Positions 38,189 to 46,980 of a stretch of DNA of 64,000 nucleotides are shown one piece after another. The notes below the pieces were generated by a model, which worked only from the letters and a program-made list of their open reading frames with translations, was not told the DNA's origin and did not search any database. Both the position numbers and the translations under genes were made by a program. Within the stretch, counting starts at the first letter, position 1; each line of letters starts with the position of its first letter. Source of the stretch: Clostridium saccharobutylicum DSM 13864 (GTDB lineage: Bacteria; Bacillota; Clostridia; Clostridiales; Clostridiaceae); NCBI RefSeq assembly GCF_000473995.1, contig NC_022571.1:4743416-4807415 (forward strand), in the 5' to 3' direction.

Positions 38189-38291
38189 GGGAGAAAATTT
38201 AATATACATATTTAATTTTTCCCCCTTGAATACTAAATAAACATATATATTCTTATATAAATGTATTCTTTCTTTAATCTTATTTTCTCCC
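38189..38291. repeat. Inverted repeat upstream of the ABC operon promoter
   Basis: GGGAGAAAAT (38189-38198) and ATTTTCTCCC (38282-38291) are exact complements 83 bases apart. The region contains no gene. Function is unknown. Confidence 0.4.
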
Positions 38292-38381
38292 AATTAGCTA
38301 ATAAAATTCATTTCAATTTATGCATACTTATGAAAAATTTATTTGCAAAACCTAATTTATCAATTCATTTGCTTTTTTTAA

Positions 38382-38425
38382 ATAGATAAACAATCTTATA
38401 CCACACACTATAACCGAAATTAGAA
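38382..38425. repeat. Family A solo Y-end fragment
   Basis: ATAGATAAACAATCTTATAC then ACTATAACCGAAATTAG matches the Y end; no arms follow. Confidence 0.45.
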
Positions 38426-38467
38426 ATATGTTTTAAAAAATAGCTATAAATTTATAACTATTTTAAA

Positions 38468-39910
38468 TTAGTATCCTTTATTTTTAAGCTCAGATACAAT
38501 TTCTACATACTTTTCAATTACATCAAAATGTTTATAGTCATCTCTTCTTAAATCTATAATGTCTCCATGTGAAATTCCACGAGAACATTTATTTTTAAGA
38601 ATTCCTCTAAATTCTCCCCATTTTGCAGAATCAACAGAAACTAATCCATCATTATCACCTTCAGTTAGTTTAACAAAAACATAAGGAATGGTAAGAATAT
38701 AATCGCTAAATAAATTTTTCATAACAGATGTATAGCTTTGATAATAAATACCTTCTACATCTTTAATCTCTTCGTTGAATTTTTTGCTATGGTGAGTTGA
38801 AAATTGTCTAGTAGCAGTATAAAAATCTGGACTTCTATCACCAAGTAACGTAAAGTATTTATCAAAAGCTTTTGCAATACCTCGATAAATAAACTCTGGT
38901 AAATGACACGCGATATTTACAAATTTCACTCCTCTATGTGGTGATGATATCATTGTAATAGATGCAACATATTTTCCCATATCGAGCTTGCTTATCATGT
39001 AACGTGCATCTAGTCCACCCTTAGAATGTGCAATGATATTTACTTTCTCACAATCTGTTTCTTTTATAATACTAAGAATTTTATTCTTAATATCATGTGC
39101 ATTATATTCTACAGTACCAAATGCCTCTTGATTGCCATAATAAATAGTTGCGCCCTGTCTAATAAGTTCTTTAGGAATTCTTCCCCAATAGTTAATATAT
39201 TTAAAATCTCTAAATCCAACTCCATGAATTAAAACAAATGGATATTTAGTTTTACATATTTTCGAATCAACTCTTGTTTTTTCAATATTAACTTTATAAC
39301 ATTCATGTTCATATTCATCCCTAGCAAGATTACATGCATAAAGTATAACAAAAATATTTACAATTGGAATAAATGCCATCCATGCAACTAACAACCTTTT
39401 TATAATATTAAGTCTCCTTGAAGTTAATAAAAGTCTTAGCATTCCATTTGTAATTAATATAATAGTAAACAACATAGTAATAACAATATCTAAAATTAAT
39501 ATATTGTTTGGAATATAAAGTCTTTTTATCAAATCACTATAAATATAGATGCAAATGATTGTTTGTATTATTAATGTGAATAATCCATATAAAGTAATAC
39601 GTCTACCACCCAATAGTACTTTAAGTCTATATTTATCTGTAAGTTTTTTTGAATATGGAAAAAGATTAATCTTTACATATAAATAAACAGCAAATGCTAT
39701 AACTTCAAATATAGCTATTCTCTGAAATGCTAAGGAAATTTTATTGTGTGTTGCATATATTATAAAAAAATAAGTGATTAAAGTAAGGTGTGGCACAATA
39801 ATCAAAAATAAGGTTATAATATTTTTGTGAATTAAATTTATTTTTTTTGCAATATCTAAGTATATAAGTCCAATTATAGTAATTCCTAAAACTATACAAA
39901 TCTCAATCAT
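38468..39910 (-). CDS. Membrane-anchored alpha/beta-hydrolase (lipase-like)
   Basis: This protein of about 480 residues has about six transmembrane helices in the first 200 residues, then a lipase-type alpha/beta-hydrolase domain. FVLIHGVGF is the oxyanion region, AHSKGGLDAR contains the nucleophile Ser, GDNDGLVS is a likely acid Asp and GISHGDI the His region. The hydrolase domain resembles bacterial triacylglycerol lipases, but the membrane domain is unlike them. AGGAG lies 4 bases before an ATG at 39916 and 10 before one at 39910; the latter is used here. Substrate and role are unknown. No partner gene is adjacent. Confidence 0.8.
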   Translation of the reverse strand: MIEICIVLGITIIGLIYLDIAKKINLIHKNIITLFLIIVPHLTLITYFFIIYATHNKISLAFQRIAIFEVIAFAVYLYVKINLFPYSKKLTDKYRLKVLLGGRRITLYGLFTLIIQTIICIYIYSDLIKRLYIPNNILILDIVITMLFTIILITNGMLRLLLTSRRLNIIKRLLVAWMAFIPIVNIFVILYACNLARDEYEHECYKVNIEKTRVDSKICKTKYPFVLIHGVGFRDFKYINYWGRIPKELIRQGATIYYGNQEAFGTVEYNAHDIKNKILSIIKETDCEKVNIIAHSKGGLDARYMISKLDMGKYVASITMISSPHRGVKFVNIACHLPEFIYRGIAKAFDKYFTLLGDRSPDFYTATRQFSTHHSKKFNEEIKDVEGIYYQSYTSVMKNLFSDYILTIPYVFVKLTEGDNDGLVSVDSAKWGEFRGILKNKCSRGISHGDIIDLRRDDYKHFDVIEKYVEIVSELKNKGY

Positions 39911-39931
39911 TATCATATTACTCCTAATCAT

Positions 39932-40240
39932 TAAAAATATATAAAATAAGTAAATTTATAGGTATATTAGTATTAAATGTAACTAATATAATACCATAAA
40001 TATTATTTTAATCAAAATTTTTAGCGATTAATCAACTAAGCATGCATAGATAAACGAACTCCTAATGATGCACTAAAAAAGTTCCTGTATTTTTGCATAA
40101 ATTTCTTAGAAAAACAAATAAATCATCAGAAGGCCTTCTAAGTAGCCTTGTAACGATTTTTTAGATATAAATGACCCGTAAAAAATATATGCATATATCG
40201 AAATAAGTAATTTTTTTAGTTTTTCAACTGTCTCACTATT
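39932..40240. other. Intergenic, no gene
   Basis: AT-rich sequence with a short palindrome AGAAGGCCTTCT near 40129. Nothing else could be identified. Confidence 0.35.
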
Positions 40241-40498
40241 AACCTGACTTATACTTTAAAATATATTCTGAACTAGAAAGTAAGTGAATTCTTTTGCGTA
40301 GCATTGCATTTAGAATATTGCTATAGGTATTTCTTCAATAAAAGTTGTTTAATTCTTGCTTGTCACAAGCTTGCCTTGGGAACATGCTGGAATGAAACAA
40401 CTTTTATTGGTAGAAATCCATAGCAATATTCTATAGCAATCGAGCAAAAGAATCCACTTGCTTTCGGTAAGACATAACTCTAAATCATAAATTATTTA
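40241..40498. repeat. Family A palindromic element, copy A8 (X to Y)
   Basis: X motif TATACTTTAAAATATATTCT and AACTAGAAAG, arms ATAGGTATTTCTTCAATAAA and TTGGTAGAAATCCATAG, tip ACAAGCTTGCCTTGGG, then Y motif CTTTCGGTAAGACATAACTC. It overlaps the TAA stop codon of the helicase gene at 40492. Confidence 0.8.
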
Positions 40499-42597
40499 TG
40501 CCTGATTACTGATAATCTATGAAGTGCTCTCGTACACATTATATATTTTAGTAATGGTTCAACTTCTCCATTTTCAACAACTATTACACCATCAAATTCT
40601 AATCCTTTTGCAAGATAAGCTGGTATAAGCACTTTTCCACCCTTATATAAAAGATCTTCATTATCTAAGCTTTGAACGTTTATTCTTTCTTTAATAAGAT
40701 GAGCATATTGCTTTAATTCATCTTTTCCTTTAAATATTACTGCAATGTTTTCATGACCTTCTTCTTCGTAGTCATCAATTATTGAAAGGAGTGTATCTAT
40801 AAATTCATCCTTTGTTTCAACTTCTTCTTCAATAATAGGCTCACCGCTTCTAACTAAAGGAACTATTCTATCTTCATGTAAAAATTTATTAGCATATTCC
40901 ATTATTTCTTGAGTTGATCTGTAACTTTTATTTAAACTATATTCTTTTACTTCAACATCTAAATCTTCAAATATTGTATTCAAATGAAGCATTGCTGGTT
41001 CATCATCTGTTTGAATTAATCTTTGATTAGAATCTCCAACTATTGTATAACTCTTACAACCTGTCATCTCTTTTATAATTTCAAACTGTATAAAACTATA
41101 ATCTTGGGCTTCATCAATTACAATATGCTTAATTTCATTTTTTACTTTCACTCCTTGTAATTTAACCATTAGATAAAGTATTCCTGCTAAATCCATATAT
41201 CCTAAATTTTCAGTAGTAGTAATTTCTTTATATAAATTCAAAACCGATTCTGCCTTGATCCAACTATCCACTTGTGCTCTAGAATTGATAACTTCTCTTA
41301 CTATTTCTCTTATTTTAATTCTTCTTAAAAATTCTAAGTTTGTCTTTTCTATGTCAATTTGATCTTCTGGTAAGTTCTTTATCTTTTCTTTGATGTCACT
41401 ATTTATTTTATAAACTTCCATATCTCTTTTGTCTTTAATTTTAGAAATAAGTATTCTTCTTATCTTTTCACTTCTCCTAAACAAAGGCATATCCTTATAA
41501 TAACCAGTAAACAACTCTTTTATTTCATCTGCTGGAACAATTTCTTCACCATTAAATTTAACTGGTTGAATTTTAAAATATTCATTGTTGAATTTATCTA
41601 TATTGAAATTTAATAAATTTACGAATTCTTTTGAACTCTTGTATTTATATTCTTTTAACGCTTCTTGATTTCCATTCATTGCATCTTCAATATAACTGCC
41701 AAAACTTTTTATATTTTCGTATTCTAAACTAAGTTCCTTCTTAGCAAAATTCTCAAAAGTAGTTTGATTTATCCCACCTTCTCCAAGGGAAGGCAATACT
41801 TGAGCTATATAGTCCATAAATACATCATTAGGTCCAAAAATTAATACCTTATCTCCAAATTGTTTTCTAAAATTATAAAGTAAATAAGAAATTCTATGTA
41901 AAGCAATAGTCGTCTTACCTGAACCTGCTACTCCATTTACAACAATAACTTTATTTCTATCTTCTCTTATGATTTCATCTTGTTCTTTTTGAATAGTCAT
42001 AACTATATCTTTTAATTTATCAGATGAATTCTTCGTTAATACCATTTGAAGTATTTCATCCTTAACATCTACTGCTGAATCAAACACTCCTTGTAATTGT
42101 CCTTTTTTAATAATCAATTGTTTTCTGCCTATTATATCCGCCTTTACTTCACCAGCTGGTGGATTATAACTTGATTCTCCAAGTGTACCTTTATAAAAAA
42201 GTGAAGCAATCGGAGCCCTCCAGTCAACAATTAATGGTTCAAATGCATTTTCTAATGTTAAACCATATCTTCCAATATAAATATCCTCTGGTATTTCATC
42301 ATCTTCTTTAAAAGTAACTTTCCCAAAATAAGGCGATTCCTTAAGCTTAGTAAATTCCATAAGTCTCTTATCAATTGTCTTATAAGCTTCTTCCTTTACA
42401 AAACTTTCATGATCAAAATAGTCTATTACTTGATCCTCATCATCTTTATATTCCTCAATATATTTCTTTCTAGCATCAAGAATATAACTTGTAACTGTTT
42501 TTCGTCTTTCTAAATATTTTAAAATTTCTTTATTTAATATGTCCAAAACTTCATTTAATTTATTTTCTTCTTGTAAAAAATCAATTTCTTTGTTCAA
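40492..42597 (-). CDS. helD: HelD-type UvrD-like helicase/ATPase
   Basis: This 701-residue superfamily 1 ATPase has an N-terminal coiled-coil arm (about 1-100), Walker A GVAGSGKTT near 225, Walker B/DEAQ box IDEAQDYSFIQF, and later helicase motifs such as VGDSNQRLIQ. The N-terminal arm and the IVDWRAPIASLFYKG segment are typical of HelD, which binds RNA polymerase and helps recycle stalled or inactive complexes. The start is TTG at 42597, with AAGGAGTTGTAAAGT before it. The family is secure; the RNA polymerase role is by family knowledge. Confidence 0.88.
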   Translation of the reverse strand: MNKEIDFLQEENKLNEVLDILNKEILKYLERRKTVTSYILDARKKYIEEYKDDEDQVIDYFDHESFVKEEAYKTIDKRLMEFTKLKESPYFGKVTFKEDDEIPEDIYIGRYGLTLENAFEPLIVDWRAPIASLFYKGTLGESSYNPPAGEVKADIIGRKQLIIKKGQLQGVFDSAVDVKDEILQMVLTKNSSDKLKDIVMTIQKEQDEIIREDRNKVIVVNGVAGSGKTTIALHRISYLLYNFRKQFGDKVLIFGPNDVFMDYIAQVLPSLGEGGINQTTFENFAKKELSLEYENIKSFGSYIEDAMNGNQEALKEYKYKSSKEFVNLLNFNIDKFNNEYFKIQPVKFNGEEIVPADEIKELFTGYYKDMPLFRRSEKIRRILISKIKDKRDMEVYKINSDIKEKIKNLPEDQIDIEKTNLEFLRRIKIREIVREVINSRAQVDSWIKAESVLNLYKEITTTENLGYMDLAGILYLMVKLQGVKVKNEIKHIVIDEAQDYSFIQFEIIKEMTGCKSYTIVGDSNQRLIQTDDEPAMLHLNTIFEDLDVEVKEYSLNKSYRSTQEIMEYANKFLHEDRIVPLVRSGEPIIEEEVETKDEFIDTLLSIIDDYEEEGHENIAVIFKGKDELKQYAHLIKERINVQSLDNEDLLYKGGKVLIPAYLAKGLEFDGVIVVENGEVEPLLKYIMCTRALHRLSVIRHK

Positions 42598-42672
42598 ACT
42601 TTACAACTCCTTAATAAAGTTAACAGATAACAGTTAACAATTATGTAAATAAAAAATCAAAAATGTGCCTTA

Positions 42673-42831
42673 GGCACATGAAAAAAATAATAGACCAAAG
42701 ATGCGACGCATATTTAGTGTCAGACAAGAAAGTAAAATCAGCTCATAGTGAGCCTATTAGTTGATTTTACTGACGCAGTATGACGCAAAATAGGCAAGCA
42801 TACTGTTCTATTATTTTTTTGCTTGTGCCTT
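42673..42831. repeat. Family B structured element, copy B8
   Basis: Near-complete copy: outer pair AATAATAGACC/GTTCTATTATT, middle pair TATTTAGTGTCA/TGACGCAAAATA, apical stem GTAAAATCAG/TTGATTTTAC with loop CTCATAGTGAGCCTATTAG. An extra AATGTGCCTT directly abuts its left end, possibly the remnant of a tandem copy. Confidence 0.83.
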
Positions 42832-42836
42832 AATGC

Positions 42837-42904
42837 ATAATGCACAATGTAAAGATAAAATCTTAAACTAATCTTACCCATCATTGTGCATCATAATTTA
42901 TACA
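42837..42904. repeat. Inverted repeat downstream of ftsH
   Basis: ATAATGCACAATG and CATTGTGCATCAT are complementary with one mismatch across a 42-base loop. There is no T tract on the minus strand, so terminator function for ftsH is uncertain. Confidence 0.45.
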
Positions 42905-43005
42905 TTGTCAATGTAATTGAATTTCGTTAATTTAGTTATAATACGATTATTCTTCTAATAATCTCTTAATTAAAAACTATCAAAAGATTCATTCTGAAAG
43001 TTTAA

Positions 43006-45108
43006 CTACTCGCTTACTTTGTTAGATTCATCATTTGAAAAATCTTGAGCATCAATCGTAGCTTTAGAATTATCTTCAGCTTTTTCATCTATTTTGTTAT
43101 CGTCTGTTATATCATCTTCACTTTTAGTTAAAGTTTTATCTTCTGAACTATCTGTTGAATCATCTATAACAGCATCTAAAGCATGCTTCTTAGCTCTTTT
43201 CTCTTCTAATTCCTTAACTCTTCTTTCATGTTCAGATTTCTCTTTTTCTTTTTGTTCTTTCATTTCTGGATATTTTTCATATACTAAATCGAAGAACTCT
43301 TCTCCAAAAATTGTTTCTTTTTCTAAAAGTACTTCTGAGATTTTATCTAATAAATCTCTGTTGTCTCTAAGAATTTGTCTAGCCTTCTTATGAGCTGCTT
43401 TTATGATATTTAATGTTTCTTCGTCTAAAACAGTTGATGTTTGTTCACTACAATTTCTAACCGCTCTACCATCTAAATATCTGTTTTGTACTGACTCTAA
43501 AGCCATCATATCAAATCTATCACTCATACCATAAATTGAAACCATACTTCTAGCAGATTGTGTAGCTCTTTCTATATCATTAGAAGCTCCTGTTGAAACT
43601 AAATCAAACACTTCTTCTTCCGCAGATCTACCACCTAACATAACTGTTATTTGATTCATTAATTCTTCTTTTGATGTTAAGAATTTTTCCTCTTCTGGAA
43701 GCTGCATTGTGTATCCTAATGCACCCATAGTCCTAGGAACTATAGTGATTTTATGAACAGGATCTGCGCCTTTAAGCATTGCTGCAACAAGTGCATGACC
43801 AACTTCATGAAACGCAACAACTTCTCTTTCCTTTGGTGAAAGAATTCTATCTTTCTTTTCTTTACCTGCAATTATAACTTCAACAGCTTCTCTTAAATCT
43901 TCTTGAAGAACTTTTCTTCTTCTTCTTCTTACAGCTCTTAATGCACCTTCATTAATTATATTAGCAAGATCAGCTCCTACTGCTCCTGGAGTACTCTTAG
44001 CAATTTCAGATAAATCTACATCATCACCTAAAATTACATTTTTAGCGTGAACTCCAAGTATAGCTTCTCTTCCCTTAAAATCAGGTCTATCTACTATAAC
44101 TCTTCTATCAAATCTACCTGGTCTAAGTAATGCTTTATCTAATATTTCTGGTCTGTTAGTAGCACCAAGTAAAACTACTCCCTTAGATGAATCAAATCCA
44201 TCCATTTCAGAAAGTAATTGATTTAAAGTTTGTTCTCTTTCATCATTACTTTGCATTTGATTATCTCTGCTTTTACCAATAGCATCAATTTCATCTATAA
44301 ATACTATACAAGGTGCCTTAGCTACTGCATCCTTAAATAATTCTCTAACTCTTGATGCTCCAACTCCTACAAACATTTCAACAAAACTTGAACCTGAAAG
44401 TGAGAAGAATGGCACCTTAGCTTCTCCAGCTACTGCCTTTGCAATAAGTGTTTTACCTGTTCCTGGAGGTCCAACAAGTAAAACTCCCTTAGGTAACTTA
44501 GCACCGATTTGAGTATATTTATCTGGACCATTTAAGAAATCTATAACTTCTTTTAAGGATTCTTTAGCTTCTTCCTGTCCTGCAACATCATCAAAAGTAA
44601 CTTTTATTTCGCTTTCCATGTAAACTTTAGCATTGTTCTTGCCGATGCCCATGACACCGCCTCCGCCGCCTCCCATTTTAGAAAATAGGAATTTCCACAT
44701 AAAGAATATAAGTACCATAGGAAATATCCAAGTCATTAAAATACTCATAAATGGACTTTCCTTAGGATTTTTACCTGTAAAGTCAATATTTGCGGCCTGC
44801 AACTTAGGTATTAAACTTTCATCATCTATATTTACTGTATATAATGTTTTTCCTTTATACTCTTCATTATCTTCACTTGGAGTAATAATTAAGTTTTCAC
44901 TTGTTATAACAACTTTAGAAATTTCTTTATTATCAAGTAAAGTTATAAATTCATTATATGTGATTTCTTTAGTTGTAGCTGCATCCTTTGCATAATTAAA
45001 TGCAATTAAAAATGCAAAAGCTATTAAGAAATATGTAATCACTACTGAAAGTGATTTTTTATTCTTATTGTTATTACCTTTATGGTTTCCCTTATTATTA
45101 TCTTGCAT
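43006..45108 (-). CDS. ftsH: ATP-dependent zinc metalloprotease FtsH
   Basis: This 700-residue membrane AAA protease has a transmembrane helix at about 22-41, a periplasmic-side domain, a second helix near 125-143 and a glycine run. The AAA ATPase follows, with Walker A GPPGTGKT, Walker B IVFIDEIDAIG and the SRH region GATNRPEILDKALLRPGRFD. The zinc protease domain carries HEVGHAL. The tail of about 90 residues is acidic and Ser/Asp-rich, longer than in E. coli. A run of five Arg is encoded by a GAA/AGA microsatellite near 43915. It degrades membrane and regulatory proteins. GGGTGATTAG precedes the ATG, and DUF3006 lies 27 bp upstream, probably in the same operon. Confidence 0.96.
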   Translation of the reverse strand: MQDNNKGNHKGNNNKNKKSLSVVITYFLIAFAFLIAFNYAKDAATTKEITYNEFITLLDNKEISKVVITSENLIITPSEDNEEYKGKTLYTVNIDDESLIPKLQAANIDFTGKNPKESPFMSILMTWIFPMVLIFFMWKFLFSKMGGGGGGVMGIGKNNAKVYMESEIKVTFDDVAGQEEAKESLKEVIDFLNGPDKYTQIGAKLPKGVLLVGPPGTGKTLIAKAVAGEAKVPFFSLSGSSFVEMFVGVGASRVRELFKDAVAKAPCIVFIDEIDAIGKSRDNQMQSNDEREQTLNQLLSEMDGFDSSKGVVLLGATNRPEILDKALLRPGRFDRRVIVDRPDFKGREAILGVHAKNVILGDDVDLSEIAKSTPGAVGADLANIINEGALRAVRRRRRKVLQEDLREAVEVIIAGKEKKDRILSPKEREVVAFHEVGHALVAAMLKGADPVHKITIVPRTMGALGYTMQLPEEEKFLTSKEELMNQITVMLGGRSAEEEVFDLVSTGASNDIERATQSARSMVSIYGMSDRFDMMALESVQNRYLDGRAVRNCSEQTSTVLDEETLNIIKAAHKKARQILRDNRDLLDKISEVLLEKETIFGEEFFDLVYEKYPEMKEQKEKEKSEHERRVKELEEKRAKKHALDAVIDDSTDSSEDKTLTKSEDDITDDNKIDEKAEDNSKATIDAQDFSNDESNKVSE

Positions 45109-45135
45109 CTAATCACCCTTCTTTCTCATTAATAG

Positions 45136-45354
45136 TTATTGCCACATATCTTCAGTTTTTTTATATATTTCCTCATTCCTATGTTGAGTAAGCTTTTCAT
45201 CAACCTTAAAGAATTGATTTTCTTGAACGAGAATATCTCCTTCTTTAAAATCTCCTTTTATAGCTTCAGCAATAATCCTAAACATATCTCCATTTTCTTT
45301 TTCAACAATAACGTAATCTCCCTCTATTCTATCTATAATATATCTATAATTCAT
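45136..45354 (-). CDS. DUF3006-type small protein
   Basis: This 72-residue protein has a compact beta-rich N-terminal half (RYIIDRIEGDYVIVEKENGD, then EGDILV), typical of DUF3006, and a charged C-terminus. AGGAAGGAA lies just before the ATG. The gene is 27 bp upstream of ftsH, so they are probably co-transcribed. The function of this family is unknown. Confidence 0.75.
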   Translation of the reverse strand: MNYRYIIDRIEGDYVIVEKENGDMFRIIAEAIKGDFKEGDILVQENQFFKVDEKLTQHRNEEIYKKTEDMWQ

Positions 45355-45568
45355 TTCCTTCCTCTTTTCAAATAAAAACTGAATCTAAGACCATTTTTTT
45401 AATTTAACATTAAGAATATATAGTACAGAATACTAGTCGAAGTTCTATATTAAAAATTTTAATGAATATATTAAGAAAACTAAAAACATTTTTATACTTT
45501 ATTCTTAATTTTATTTTAATATACACTTTATTATTAATAATTCATATGCATAATTTATTTAATATAAG

Positions 45569-46096
45569 TTAATGTAAAACTCCAAAATCTGTAAACGGAT
45601 AAATTTTTATTCTAGCTTTTGCATTTATATCTGATGCATCTATATATGGATTAATCCATTTTCTTGCATCGTATGAACGAATTCTATTATCTCCTAGGAA
45701 AAAGAATTTATTTTCAGGAACATCAAATACTAACTTCTTATCATTATATTCATTATTTTTTACGTAATCTTCTTTAATATCCTCTCCATTTATGTTAACA
45801 ACTCCATTTGTTATCTCAATATGGTCTCCTGGCAATCCTATAGCTCTTTTTATTAGCGTTTCATTTAACTCTTTAGAGAAAAATACAATAATATCTCCTC
45901 TTTTAATCTTGCTAGTGTCATAAATTCTAGTAACCATTAATTTATCCCCAACATTTAAAGTTGGAACCATCGATTCACTTGGTATATAAACATTATAAAC
46001 TAAAAACTTATTTATAAAAAACGCTATTCCAATAGCCGCAATTATAGGAACTATCCATTCTTTAAAAAATTTTAGTGCTTTTATATTCTTTTCCAT
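45569..46096 (-). CDS. lepB: Type I signal peptidase (second of a tandem pair)
   Basis: This 175-residue membrane protease has an N-terminal transmembrane anchor (about 15-34), the nucleophile Ser in IPSESMVPT (about residue 42), the catalytic Lys in LIKRAIGLPGD (about 83) and the conserved FFLGDNRIRSYDAR motif. It removes signal peptides from exported proteins outside the membrane. AAGGGAGAACACTTA precedes the ATG. It lies 30 bp after a paralogue, so the two form an operon. Confidence 0.94.
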   Translation of the reverse strand: MEKNIKALKFFKEWIVPIIAAIGIAFFINKFLVYNVYIPSESMVPTLNVGDKLMVTRIYDTSKIKRGDIIVFFSKELNETLIKRAIGLPGDHIEITNGVVNINGEDIKEDYVKNNEYNDKKLVFDVPENKFFFLGDNRIRSYDARKWINPYIDASDINAKARIKIYPFTDFGVLH

Positions 46097-46126
46097 TAAG
46101 TGTTCTCCCTTTAATTATTAACATTT

Positions 46127-46684
46127 TTACTTTAATATCTCAAAATCTTGTATTGGATAATATTTTATTCTAGCCTTTCCTTCTATATTTGATGCATCAA
46201 CATATGGATTTTTCCAATGTCTTGAATCATTTGAATTAGCTCTATTATCACCCAACATGAAGTACTTTCCTTCTGGCACCTCATAAGTTCCATTAACTAT
46301 TTCATTGTTTTTAACATAATCTTCTTTAAGTTGTTCTCCATTTCTAAAAACAATACCATTTTTAATTTGTATTTTATCTCCTGGAAGTCCTATTAATCTC
46401 TTAATTAAAATTTCGTTTCCAAACTCCTCTTGCTTAAATAATACAATGTCTCCATGTTGCAAAGTTTGAGGATTATGTACTCTTGTCACAATCAGCCTAT
46501 CTTTAACTTGTAATTCTGGCATCATCGATCCACTTGTAATCCAAACTCCATATCCCACAAAACGCCATACTAATAATGCAATTATTGCAATAGCAGCAAT
46601 ATCTATTATCCATTCTTTTATTATTGACTTTTTATGTGAATTTTTATCATTTACTATCTCTTTTTCATTGATTTCTTTTGACAC
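46127..46684 (-). CDS. lepB: Type I signal peptidase (first of a tandem pair)
   Basis: This 185-residue protein has a charged N-terminal tail, a transmembrane anchor at about 24-43, the nucleophile Ser in ITSGSMMPEL, the Lys in LIKRLIGLPGD and the MLGDNRANSNDSRHW motif. It starts with GTG at 46684 after AGGGGGCATAAAGT. It differs from its neighbour at many positions, so the pair is an old duplication and may differ in substrate preference (inference). Confidence 0.94.
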   Translation of the reverse strand: MSKEINEKEIVNDKNSHKKSIIKEWIIDIAAIAIIALLVWRFVGYGVWITSGSMMPELQVKDRLIVTRVHNPQTLQHGDIVLFKQEEFGNEILIKRLIGLPGDKIQIKNGIVFRNGEQLKEDYVKNNEIVNGTYEVPEGKYFMLGDNRANSNDSRHWKNPYVDASNIEGKARIKYYPIQDFEILK

Positions 46685-46830
46685 ACTTTATGCCCCCTAT
46701 GCTAATCTATTTTATATTTTTATACTATCTAAGTATACCATAATTTTAAATTATAATATTTACAAGTTGTTAATTTTTAAAAAAAGATTACGTTTATTTA
46801 CGAGCATGAGAATATATGTATTTAATAAAT

Positions 46831-46873
46831 AAAAAGATATGCACTAATTTTTATAAAAAATTAGTGCATATCT
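46831..46873 (-). terminator. Rho-independent terminator of lysA
   Basis: AGATATGCACTAATTTTT and its complement form an almost perfect 18-bp stem. Minus-strand reading continues into TTTTTATTTATT. It is about 110 bases past the lysA stop codon. Confidence 0.88.
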
Positions 46874-46980
46874 CCTTTATATATTATAATCTTGGGAAAG
46901 AATATTAATAAAAAGCTTTTTAATTGAAAATGTAATTCAGTTCGTTTATAAAACACATATCAAACTTTTAGTTAATAGGT

